NCBI GenBank assembly: GCA_030425785.1
Contig: JAUHYJ010000274.1
Span: 1 to 5,658, forward strand
DNA length: 5,658 nt
Direction: 5' to 3'
Source of the DNA: Acidimicrobiia bacterium
GTDB taxonomy: Bacteria; Actinomycetota; Acidimicrobiia; Acidimicrobiales; Ilumatobacteraceae
Below, one piece after another: positions 1 to 5,048 of this stretch (its first letter is position 1; every line of letters starts with the position of its first letter). A program made the position numbers and the translations under genes. The notes under the pieces were generated by a model, which saw only the letters and a list, made by a program, of their open reading frames with translations, was not told the origin of the DNA and searched no databases.

Positions 1-450
1 CTCCACACCCATGCCGTCGGCGCCCATCACGCGTGCCGACTCGTCCTGCCCGGCATGCGCGGGTCCGATCGGGGTGACATCGTGCTCATCTCCTCGGTCG
101 CAGCCCACACGTTCGGTGCGAACGGTGCGCCGTACAGCATGGGCAAGGCAGCGATCGAGGCGCTCGGCCACACCCTCGCCAAGGAAGAACTGGCGAACGG
201 CATCCACGTCAACATCGTCGCCCCCGGGCTGGTCGAGACCGACATGGGGATCCGGCTCGCGCGGGCGATCACCGGCCGGCGCGACATGGACGATCTGCGC
301 TCGCTCGACGACCAGTACCCGTTCGGGCGGGTGTGCCAACCCGGCGACATCGCCGACGTCGTGCTCTACCTGTGCAGCGACCAGGCGGGGTACCTCACCG
401 ACCAGCGGATCGTGGTCGACGGCGGCGCCGGCAGCTCGCGTCGCTCGTGA
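1..450 (+). CDS. SDR family oxidoreductase, 5'-truncated by the window
   Basis: This is the C-terminal 149 residues of a classical short-chain dehydrogenase/reductase, an NAD(P)-dependent soluble oxidoreductase; the reading frame is open from base 1, so the start and the Rossmann glycine motif lie outside the window. The visible part contains the active-site serine in an IVLISS strand (visible residue 32) and the catalytic YxxxK as YSMGK (Tyr45, Lys49). The Ser-Tyr spacing of 13 is typical of the family. These are followed by the conserved VNIVAPGLVETDM segment after the active site and the C-terminal GR-x-PGDIA and VVDGG elements. The usual TGQ before the last strand reads TDQ here, a mild deviation. 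The substrate cannot be told from this part. The gene ends 45 bp before the converging stop of the next gene. The family call is secure and the specific reaction is unknown. Confidence 0.93.
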   Translation, partial: LHTHAVGAHHACRLVLPGMRGSDRGDIVLISSVAAHTFGANGAPYSMGKAAIEALGHTLAKEELANGIHVNIVAPGLVETDMGIRLARAITGRRDMDDLRSLDDQYPFGRVCQPGDIADVVLYLCSDQAGYLTDQRIVVDGGAGSSRRS

Positions 451-495
451 CGAGCGGTCTCCGACCCTGATCTCGCCGCGGCCACCCGACTGCGG

Positions 496-1257
496 CTACA
501 TGCCGGCGAGGGTGGTCCAGGCGGTGAGGGCCGACTCGTCGCCCACCGGGCCGAGCTCGTCGGAGCGGCCGTGATCGCGGCCCCACAGTTCGAGCAGGAT
601 CACCTCGGCCGGGCCGCGCAGGGCGGCGTCGCCCTTCTCGTGCGCCCGCTTCATCCGGAACTCGCCACCGTCGCTCCAGACCAACCACTCGCCCTCGACG
701 TCGGTGCAGTGGACGTGGAAGCTCGACTCGGGCACCGTGATGCGGCCACGCACGAGCAGGCGGGGGATCGCGATCTCGAAGTACTCGTCGATCCCGTCGC
801 TCGCCAGCTCCGGGTCGATCGGCGAGGGGTCGCCGAGGGCCGACTCGAGGTCCCAGCGATGAACGGCGACCTCGTGGGCCTGGCGCCGAGGCCAGACGGC
901 GGCGACGCGCTCGACCGGGAACGGGTGCCACGTCGCTGCGCCCGGGTCGAGCTCACGCAGGGTCGCGAGCAGCTCGTCGGCACAGCGCCGGTACCAGCCG
1001 GCGACGTCGTCGGGATCGTACGACTCGAGCGCCGCCGCCTCGTCCTCGCTCGGTGGCCGGGCGTGGGTCGCGCAGAAGTTCGCCCAGCGGTGGATCTGGC
1101 CGAGGTGTTCGGCCAGCCGGGCGACGTTCCAGTCGCCGCACGCCGGGACGGGGGCGTCGAGGTCGGCGCCGACGAGTGCCGACGCGAACCGGTCCATCTC
1201 GAGCTCGAGATGGGCGAGGTACCAGTCGGGGGTATGCGGGGCTCCCTGGGCGTTCAC
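496..1257 (-). CDS. Maleylpyruvate isomerase / mycothiol-dependent (DinB-like) family protein
   Basis: The predicted protein has 253 residues. Its N-terminal half matches the four-helix DinB/MDMPI fold, with the signature CGDWNVARLAEHLG around residues 40-53 and AHEVAVHRWDLE around 127-138. His51, Glu129 and His133 sit where the metal ligands of mycothiol-dependent maleylpyruvate isomerase are expected. The C-terminal part (about residues 150-253) is a smaller alpha/beta domain of the kind usually attached in this family. Known members are metal-dependent thiol-using enzymes, but most are uncharacterised, so the substrate is not assigned. A GTG start at 1257 is preferred because a TACCGT box lies 8 nt upstream of it. 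An in-frame ATG at 1284 would add nine residues and overlap the divergent start at 1283, which makes it less likely. The gene is divergent from the NfuA-type gene and convergent with the SDR gene. Confidence 0.85.
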   Translation of the reverse strand: MNAQGAPHTPDWYLAHLELEMDRFASALVGADLDAPVPACGDWNVARLAEHLGQIHRWANFCATHARPPSEDEAAALESYDPDDVAGWYRRCADELLATLRELDPGAATWHPFPVERVAAVWPRRQAHEVAVHRWDLESALGDPSPIDPELASDGIDEYFEIAIPRLLVRGRITVPESSFHVHCTDVEGEWLVWSDGGEFRMKRAHEKGDAALRGPAEVILLELWGRDHGRSDELGPVGDESALTAWTTLAGM

Positions 1258-1265
1258 GGGACCCG

Positions 1266-1271
1266 ACGGTA
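1266..1271 (-). promoter_or_regulatory. -10 box (TACCGT) for leaderless MDMPI-family gene
   Basis: On the minus strand TACCGT is followed by 8 nt and then the GTG at 1257, the spacing expected if transcription starts at or next to the start codon. No convincing -35 hexamer is seen. The box shares its TA with the opposing plus-strand box. This is inferred from the actinobacterial TANNNT leaderless pattern. Confidence 0.5.
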
Positions 1272-1275
1272 GCCT
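1270..1275 (+). promoter_or_regulatory. -10 box (TAGCCT) for leaderless nfuA-like gene
   Basis: TAGCCT is followed by 7 nt and then the ATG at 1283, with no Shine-Dalgarno in the gap, which fits leaderless transcription. It overlaps the minus-strand box at 1266-1271, and together they read A-CGG-TA-GCC-T. Confidence 0.55.
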
Positions 1276-1282
1276 GCGCGTC

Positions 1283-1936
1283 ATGAGCCCCCTCGAAGCA
1301 CTCGCAGCCGACGACGGAGGCGGCGACCGCCGTCCGATCATCACGATCACCGATGCGGCACTGGTGAAGCTGCTCGAGTTGCGCGCCGACGAGTCCGATC
1401 CCGACGACCTCGGACTGCGGTTGGCGATCGCGTCGGCCCCCGGCGAGGACTTCCGCTATGACCTGAGCTTCGACGAGTACCTCACGGCGGCGTTCACCGA
1501 CGAGGTGCGCACCCACGAGGGCGACGCCGGCTCGATCAAGGTGATCATCCCGGCCGAATCCGTCGAGCGGCTCACCGACGCCACCCTCGACTACACCGAC
1601 ACGCAGGGGCTGGTGATCCGCAACCCGAACCGCCCTGCCGCGCCCGACGTCGAGGGGCTGACCAGCGACGACGAGCTGTCGGCCGAGATCGAGACGATCG
1701 TGTCCGGCGAGGTCAACCCGGCGCTCGCGGCGCACGGCGGGTTCGTCACCTACGTCGGCCACGACGGCGAGGGCACCGTCTACATGACGATGGGCGGCGG
1801 CTGCCACGGCTGCTCGATGAGCAAGATGACGATGCTCGAGGGCGTGCAGACGATGCTCACCGAGCAGCTCCCGGCCGTCCAGCGCGTCAAGGACCTCACC
1901 GACCACACGACCGGCGAGAACCCGTACTACAGCTGA
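1283..1936 (+). CDS. nfuA: NifU/NfuA family Fe-S cluster carrier protein
   Basis: The predicted protein has 217 residues in two domains. Residues about 20-118 form an A-type (IscA/HesB-like) domain without any cysteine, as in the degenerate N-terminal domain of E. coli NfuA. Residues about 135-205 form the NifU C-terminal domain, with ALAAHGGFV, then GGGCHGCSMSKMTM, then a helix ending in a VQRVKDLTDH-type strand. The CxxC cysteines are Cys174 and Cys177. In NfuA these bind a [4Fe-4S] cluster at a dimer interface and pass it to apo-enzymes in the cytosol. The acidic stretch around residues 130-140 is a likely interdomain linker. The ATG at 1283 is supported by a TAGCCT box 7 nt upstream, and the stop lies 27 bp from the converging transporter gene. 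Family assignment is strong. The symbol is by similarity of domain order, since actinobacterial members are often just called NifU family protein. Confidence 0.9.
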   Translation: MSPLEALAADDGGGDRRPIITITDAALVKLLELRADESDPDDLGLRLAIASAPGEDFRYDLSFDEYLTAAFTDEVRTHEGDAGSIKVIIPAESVERLTDATLDYTDTQGLVIRNPNRPAAPDVEGLTSDDELSAEIETIVSGEVNPALAAHGGFVTYVGHDGEGTVYMTMGGGCHGCSMSKMTMLEGVQTMLTEQLPAVQRVKDLTDHTTGENPYYS

Positions 1937-1953
1937 CGCACGGCAGCTGACGC
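1930..1953. repeat. Tandem 10-bp direct repeat at convergent gene ends
   Basis: CAGCTGACGC occurs at 1930-1939 and again at 1944-1953, four bases apart. The first copy contains the nfuA-like stop codon (1934-1936). Each copy carries the palindrome CAGCTG. The repeat lies in the 27-bp gap between converging genes, where no proper terminator stem is visible. It may be a small duplication and no function is assigned. Confidence 0.5.
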
Positions 1954-1963
1954 CTGCTCCGGC

Positions 1964-2562
1964 TCAGGCCGTCACGAGCAGGACCACCCCGAACACGGCG
2001 AAGAGCGCAGCCGACCCATACCGCAGCACGTCGTCGCCGAGCCGGCGTCCGATCCCCTGCCCGAACACCGCCCCGACGAGGCCGGCGGCGGTGGCACCGG
2101 CGGTGGCGCCGATCCACGTTCCGATCGGCTCGTTGCGTGCGGCGAGCGCTGCCGTCGCGAGCTGCGTCTTGTCGCCGATCTCGGCGATCGCGATCGACAC
2201 CGCGACCGACATGACCACGCTGCCGGCACGCATCGCCTGCCCGGTGTCGTCGACGTCGACGACGACGTCGACGCGTCGTCATCGTCGTCGGCGTCGCCCC
2301 GCAGGGTCCACAGCGCGAAGCCGAGGAACAGGATCCCGGCGGCGATCCCGATCGGGCGCTCGGGCAGTGCGGCGCCGAGCACCGCACCGACGACGGTGGC
2401 GACGACGTTCGCCAACCCGTAGCCGATCGCCAACCCGATCGCGACCTGGCGAAGGGAGTGGCGAGCGCCGAACCCGAGCGCGAGGAGCTGCGTCTTGTCG
2501 CCGAGCTCGGCCAGGAAGACGACGCCGAAGGCGGCGCCGACGGCGACGAGGAAACTCCACAC
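1964..2562 (-). pseudogene. UPF0016/GDT1 (TMEM165-type) cation transporter, frameshifted in the linker
   Basis: The two halves of a six-helix membrane transporter are in different frames. The first half, from a GTG at 2562 to about 2280, has three hydrophobic segments and the signature AELGDKTQLLALGF. The second half, about 2278-1964, has the matching AEIGDKTQLATAALA and three more hydrophobic segments. Both carry the E-x-G-D-K-T motif that defines the family, whose characterised members move Mn2+ or Ca2+ with proton exchange. The break falls in the acidic linker, within a GAC/GTC-rich stretch. The total span of 599 bp is one base short of 200 codons, which points to a single missing base. 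Frame 1 otherwise reads on to 1972 as Arg/Ser-rich nonsense, so the halves are not two neatly ended genes. It may be a sequencing or assembly error, in which case the gene is intact at 199 residues. A TACGCT box 8 nt upstream supports the GTG start. Confidence 0.85.
2246..2295. repeat. GAC/GTC trinucleotide-rich tract with perfect palindrome
   Basis: The tract encodes the transporter's interdomain linker. It contains an 18-bp perfect palindrome at 2246-2263 centred on ACGT. It also contains a hairpin with GACGACG (2261-2267) pairing with CGTCGTC (2274-2280) across a 6-nt loop. Such simple, self-complementary sequence is prone both to replication slippage and to base-calling or assembly errors. 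The reading-frame break of the surrounding gene lies here. Confidence 0.75.
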
Positions 2563-2570
2563 GGCGACGC

Positions 2571-2576
2571 AGCGTA
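2571..2576 (-). promoter_or_regulatory. -10 box (TACGCT) for the GDT1-type transporter gene
   Basis: TACGCT on the minus strand is followed by 8 nt and a GTG at 2562, the same geometry as the minus-strand box near 1266. It shares its TA with the opposing box at 2575-2580. No -35 element was recognised. Confidence 0.5.
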
Positions 2577-2580
2577 CGAT
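2575..2580 (+). promoter_or_regulatory. -10 box (TACGAT) for the second MDMPI-family gene
   Basis: TACGAT is followed by 6 nt and then the ATG at 2587, with no Shine-Dalgarno in the gap. This suggests a leaderless transcript and decides the start over upstream in-frame codons that would run into the divergent gene. Confidence 0.55.
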
Positions 2581-2586
2581 CGAACG

Positions 2587-3240
2587 ATGCAGATCGCCCG
2601 CCTGTACCGGGACGCACACCGCTCGTTCGTCGAGTTCGCGTCGACCCTGGGCGCCGACGAGTGGCAGACGCCCTCGCTGTGCACGCCGGGATGGACCGTA
2701 CGTGACGTGTTGTCGCACATCGCCGGTGTGTCGATCGACATCGTCGAGGGCAACGTGGAGGGGGCGGCGACCGATCCGTGGACGGCGCTGCAGGTCGAGC
2801 GTTGGCGCGACACCCCGGTCGACGAGCTGCTGGCGCGCTGGGAGGACGCCATCGGCCCCGCCGCCGACGGCATCGAGTTCGTCGGCGAGGTGCGACCCGT
2901 CTTCGACTGTCACACGCACGAGCACGATGTCCGCACCGCAGTGGGCAGACCCGGCAACCGGGACCACGAGATCGTCGGTGTGATGGCGGCAGGCTTCTCG
3001 AGGTCGGCCGTCGGCCGTCCGATCGTGATCCGCACGCCCGACGGCGACACGATCCGGATGCCCGGCGACGGTGCGCCGATCGAGCTGCGCGGCGTGACCG
3101 CGTTCGAATTCGTCCGGTCGCGTCTCGGGCGTCGGTCGGCGGCCCAGGTTCGCGCCTGGGACTGGAGCGCCGCACCGACCGACGACGAGCTGGCGGCCTG
3201 GTTCGCCTTCGGGCCGTCCGAGGTGCCGATCGACGAGTGA
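2587..3240 (+). CDS. Maleylpyruvate isomerase / mycothiol-dependent (DinB-like) family protein
   Basis: The predicted protein has 217 residues and is the second MDMPI-fold protein in the window. The N-terminal signature is PSLCTPGWTVRDVLSHIAG (residues 29-47), with His44 as the expected first metal ligand. The later motif FDCHTHEHDVRTAVG (106-120) aligns with the HExxxHRWDLESALG stretch of the paralogue upstream. Aligned this way, His111 is the conserved histidine, and the acidic ligand four residues before it is Asp107 instead of Glu. Extra histidines at 109 and 113 give an unusual H-x-H-x-H cluster. The C-terminal part (about 125-217) carries the small accessory domain, rich in short strands. 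The family points to a metal-dependent, thiol-linked cytosolic activity, but the substrate is unknown. The start follows from the TACGAT box 6 nt upstream. The gene is divergent from the transporter gene. Confidence 0.86.
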   Translation: MQIARLYRDAHRSFVEFASTLGADEWQTPSLCTPGWTVRDVLSHIAGVSIDIVEGNVEGAATDPWTALQVERWRDTPVDELLARWEDAIGPAADGIEFVGEVRPVFDCHTHEHDVRTAVGRPGNRDHEIVGVMAAGFSRSAVGRPIVIRTPDGDTIRMPGDGAPIELRGVTAFEFVRSRLGRRSAAQVRAWDWSAAPTDDELAAWFAFGPSEVPIDE

Positions 3241-3253
3241 TCGCGACCGTGAT

Positions 3254-3280
3254 GGCGCGTGTCCGACGGCACACGCCGCC
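3254..3280 (+). terminator. GC-rich hairpin after the second MDMPI-family gene
   Basis: GCGTGT (3257-3262) pairs with ACACGC (3271-3276) across an 8-nt loop. A further GGC/GCC pairing outside a one-base bulge extends the stem to about nine pairs. It begins 13 nt after the stop codon at 3240 and is not followed by a T run. It could stop transcription or simply insulate the next promoter at 3296. A role as operator for that promoter cannot be excluded. Confidence 0.35.
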
Positions 3281-3295
3281 GTCACCGCCGTGGGC

Positions 3296-3301
3296 TACGG
3301 T
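3296..3301 (+). promoter_or_regulatory. -10 box (TACGGT) for the cyclic-nucleotide-binding gene
   Basis: TACGGT lies 40 nt before the ATG at 3342, so transcription from about 3308 would give a short leader carrying the Shine-Dalgarno at 3330. The box fits the same TANNNT pattern seen at the other starts, but here the gene is led rather than leaderless. No clear -35 was found. Confidence 0.4.
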
Positions 3302-3329
3302 GACGTGACAACGCAGACCACGGCGCATC

Positions 3330-3336
3330 GGGGAGG
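3330..3336 (+). promoter_or_regulatory. Strong Shine-Dalgarno (GGGGAGG)
   Basis: GGGGAGG ends 5 nt before the ATG at 3342 and fixes that start. It is the clearest ribosome binding site in the window and contrasts with the divergent gene pairs, which have none. Confidence 0.75.
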
Positions 3337-3341
3337 CCGAG

Positions 3342-3773
3342 ATGGCAAGCAAGCAGGTGGCGATCGAGATGCTGGGCCACGTCCCGATGCTCTCGGAGTT
3401 CTCGAAGCGCGAGCTCACCCGTCTCTGGGACGGCATGAAGGTCGTCGACCATTCCGATGGCCATCAGATCGTCGGCGAGGGCCAATCGGGTGTCGCGTTC
3501 CACCTCATCCTCGACGGAACGGTCCAGGTCGTCCGCAAGAGCAAGAAGCTCACGCTCGGCCCCGGTGACTTCTTCGGCGAGATGGCGCTGATCGACGCCG
3601 GCCCGCGCACGGCGACGGTCACGGCGGTCGGGCCCGTGAAGACGGCCTCGATCTCGCGTTCGGTCTTCAAGTCGATGATGGAGGCGTCGCCGAGCGCGAT
3701 GTGGAAGCTGCTCGTGCACACGACGCAGCGGCTGCGCGACGAGCAGTCGATCACCGCGAGTCTCACGAGCTGA
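3342..3773 (+). CDS. Stand-alone cyclic nucleotide-binding domain protein
   Basis: The predicted protein has 143 residues made almost entirely of one CRP-like cNMP-binding domain. A helix (residues 5-30, LGHVPMLSEFSKRELTRL) precedes the beta roll (33-75). The phosphate-binding cassette is FFGEMALIDAGPRTATVTA (77-95). Glu80 and Arg89 correspond to the ribose- and phosphate-contacting residues of CRP. The tail (about 105-143) is a helix of the C-helix type. There is no helix-turn-helix, kinase or channel segment, so it is not itself a transcription factor. It more likely senses cAMP/cGMP and acts on a partner protein, or has a degenerate regulatory role; no partner gene is visible here. Preserved key residues suggest it still binds a nucleotide. 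The start is set by a GGGGAGG ribosome binding site. The gene converges on the cystathionine-family gene with a strong hairpin between them. Confidence 0.88.
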   Translation: MASKQVAIEMLGHVPMLSEFSKRELTRLWDGMKVVDHSDGHQIVGEGQSGVAFHLILDGTVQVVRKSKKLTLGPGDFFGEMALIDAGPRTATVTAVGPVKTASISRSVFKSMMEASPSAMWKLLVHTTQRLRDEQSITASLTS

Positions 3774-3786
3774 GACGCTGGGCTTC

Positions 3787-3811
3787 CCGGGGTACCCACG
3801 CGGTGCCCCGG
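3787..3811 (+). terminator. Hairpin terminator of the cNMP-binding gene
   Basis: CCGGGGTACC (3787-3796) pairs with GGTGCCCCGG (3802-3811) over a 5-nt loop. This gives a ten-pair stem with one G-U wobble on the plus-strand RNA. On the minus strand the wobble becomes an A-C mismatch, so it fits the rightward gene better. It lies 13 nt after the stop at 3773. There is no T tract, as is common in high-GC actinobacteria. Confidence 0.55.
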
Positions 3812-3854
3812 CTGCGACCCGCTTTCGGGCTGACGGGCCCCGTCGCCCGCGGCA

Positions 3855-3869
3855 CTCGGCTCAGCCGAG
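3855..3869 (-). terminator. Short hairpin overlapping the cystathionine-family stop codon
   Basis: CTCGGC pairs with GCCGAG around a 3-nt loop that is exactly the stop codon (3861-3863) of the leftward gene. It is small and lacks a T tract, so it is at best a weak terminator or an RNA 3'-end stabiliser. Confidence 0.25.
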
Positions 3870-5048
3870 GGCGCGGTCGAGGTCGCGCACGAGGTCGTCG
3901 GCGTCCTCGAGGCCGACCGTCATGCGGATGAGGCCGTCGGTGACGCCGCACTCGGCCTGCTCGTCGGGCGTCAGGCTGGCATGGGTGGTGGTCTGCGGAT
4001 GGCAGACGAGCGTCTCCGGGCCGCCGAGCGACGTGGCCGGCCGAGCGAGCCCGACGCCGTCGATGAGCTGCCTGGCGGCATCGCGGCCGCCGGCCAGTTC
4101 GAACGCGAGCACGGTGCCGAACTGGCGCATCTGACGCTTGGCGAGGTCGTGCTGCGGGTGGGTCGCCAGGCCCGGGTAGTGCACGACCGAGACGCCGGGG
4201 TGCTGGTCGAGCCACTCGGCGAGGTGCTGGGCGGTCGCCGACTGCTGGGTGGTGCGTACCGCCAACGTGCGGATGCCACGCACCCCGTTGAGCGCGTCGA
4301 ACGGTGATGCGACGGCACCGTGCAGCACGCCGTAGCCCCACAGTGCGTCGATGAGCTCGCGCTCGCCGGCGACGACGCCGAGGGTGGCGTCGTTGTGACC
4401 CGCCAGGCCCTTGGTGGCCGAGTGGACGACCAGGTCGACGCCGTGCGCGAGTGGCTGCTGCGCCATCGGGGTCGCGAACGTCGAGTCGACGACCGTGAAC
4501 GGTCCCAGGATCGACCCGATCTCGTCGAGATCGCACAGTTCGAGTCGGGGGTTCGACGGTGTCTCGACCAGCACGAGCGTGGTGTGGCCCGGCCGGACGG
4601 CGTCGGCGACGGCGCCCGGCACCGTGCCGTCGACGATCGTGACGTCGATACCGAACCGGCGGCACGGCCCTTGCAGCAGCGCGAGCGTGCCGGCGTACAG
4701 CTGGCGGGTGGCGACGAGGTGGTCGCCCTGCGAGCACAAGGTCAGGATCGTCGTGGCGAGCGCTCCCATGCCGGAGCCGAACGCCAGCGCGTCCTCGGCC
4801 CCTTCGAGGTCGGCGACGGCGTCCTCGAACGCCCGCACGGTGGGGTTCGCGTAGCGGCCGTAGAACTCGTCGGCGCGCATCGCCGTGGCGCGGCGATGGG
4901 CGTCGTCGAACCCCTCCGACTCCCACACGCTCGACGCCCACAGCGCCGGTGCCATCGAGCGCCCGCTACCGCGTCGCCCGGCACGGATCGCTCGACTCGC
5001 GGGCCGCAACGACGGGTCGGGCCCCTCGGTCGACGCGTCAGGTGACAC
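3861..5048 (-). CDS. Cystathionine gamma-synthase/lyase family PLP-dependent enzyme
   Basis: The predicted protein has 395 residues, the usual length for this Cys/Met-metabolism family. The expected motifs appear in order: FYGRYANPT (Tyr63 and Arg65 contact the neighbouring subunit's PLP phosphate), GSGMGA (91-96), LYAGT with the PLP-stacking Tyr118, ETPSNP (162-167), DSTFATP with Asp188 for the pyridine nitrogen, and SATKGLAGHNDATLG with the Schiff-base Lys213. Near the end come SLGGPETL, HPQTTTH and GLIRMTVGLEDADDL. Members make or cleave cystathionine, sulfhydrylate activated homoserine, or release methanethiol from methionine. The motifs do not settle which, so no symbol is given. The start is a GTG at 5048, inside the end of the VOC gene (11-nt overlap), with GGAAGG 11 nt upstream, which suggests translational coupling. 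A later ATG at residue 32 would lose the conserved AIRAGR segment. Confidence 0.9.
   Translation of the reverse strand: MSPDASTEGPDPSLRPASRAIRAGRRGSGRSMAPALWASSVWESEGFDDAHRRATAMRADEFYGRYANPTVRAFEDAVADLEGAEDALAFGSGMGALATTILTLCSQGDHLVATRQLYAGTLALLQGPCRRFGIDVTIVDGTVPGAVADAVRPGHTTLVLVETPSNPRLELCDLDEIGSILGPFTVVDSTFATPMAQQPLAHGVDLVVHSATKGLAGHNDATLGVVAGERELIDALWGYGVLHGAVASPFDALNGVRGIRTLAVRTTQQSATAQHLAEWLDQHPGVSVVHYPGLATHPQHDLAKRQMRQFGTVLAFELAGGRDAARQLIDGVGLARPATSLGGPETLVCHPQTTTHASLTPDEQAECGVTDGLIRMTVGLEDADDLVRDLDRALG

Noticed and set aside
451..495. A terminator between the SDR and the first MDMPI-family gene.
   Set aside because: No convincing stem or T run is visible in the 45-bp convergent gap.
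571..1272. A long open frame on the plus strand opposite the first MDMPI-family gene.
   Set aside because: It is antisense to a gene with clear family motifs, shows no recognisable domain, and is explained by high GC leaving few stop codons.
953..1906. A 317-codon open frame on the minus strand across the nfuA-like gene.
   Set aside because: It is antisense to a protein with a secure CxxC domain and becomes Arg/Pro-rich, typical of out-of-frame high-GC sequence.
2234..2281. Programmed -1 ribosomal frameshifting as the explanation of the split transporter.
   Set aside because: No X-XXY-YYZ slippery heptamer is seen in the possible shift zone; a missing base is simpler, although rare non-canonical shifting cannot be excluded.
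2246..2295. The GAC/GTC tract as a CRISPR-like or structural repeat array.
   Set aside because: It is a coding linker of simple trinucleotides without spacers.
3259..3272. GTG-N8-CAC upstream of the cNMP-binding gene as a CRP-type operator.
   Set aside because: The core spacing fits, and its centre would be near -42 from the guessed start, but the inner bases lack the GTGA/TCAC symmetry and the motif is common by chance at this GC content.
1972..3285. Reading the transporter frame as one 437-residue protein starting near 3285.
   Set aside because: The part beyond 2562 is antisense to the second MDMPI gene and the part below about 2280 is out of frame; only 2562 to about 2280 encodes transporter sequence.
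3812..3850. Further small inverted repeats in the convergent gap (for example GACGG/CCGTC at 3832-3844).
   Set aside because: Stems of four to five pairs are expected by chance in such GC-rich sequence.
3763..4941. A 392-codon minus-strand frame overlapping the cystathionine-family gene.
   Set aside because: Its translation is almost entirely Arg/Gly/Ala/Pro, while the neighbouring frame carries every PLP-enzyme motif.
4320..5045. A 241-codon plus-strand frame.
   Set aside because: It is antisense to the PLP enzyme, with no start signal or recognisable domain.
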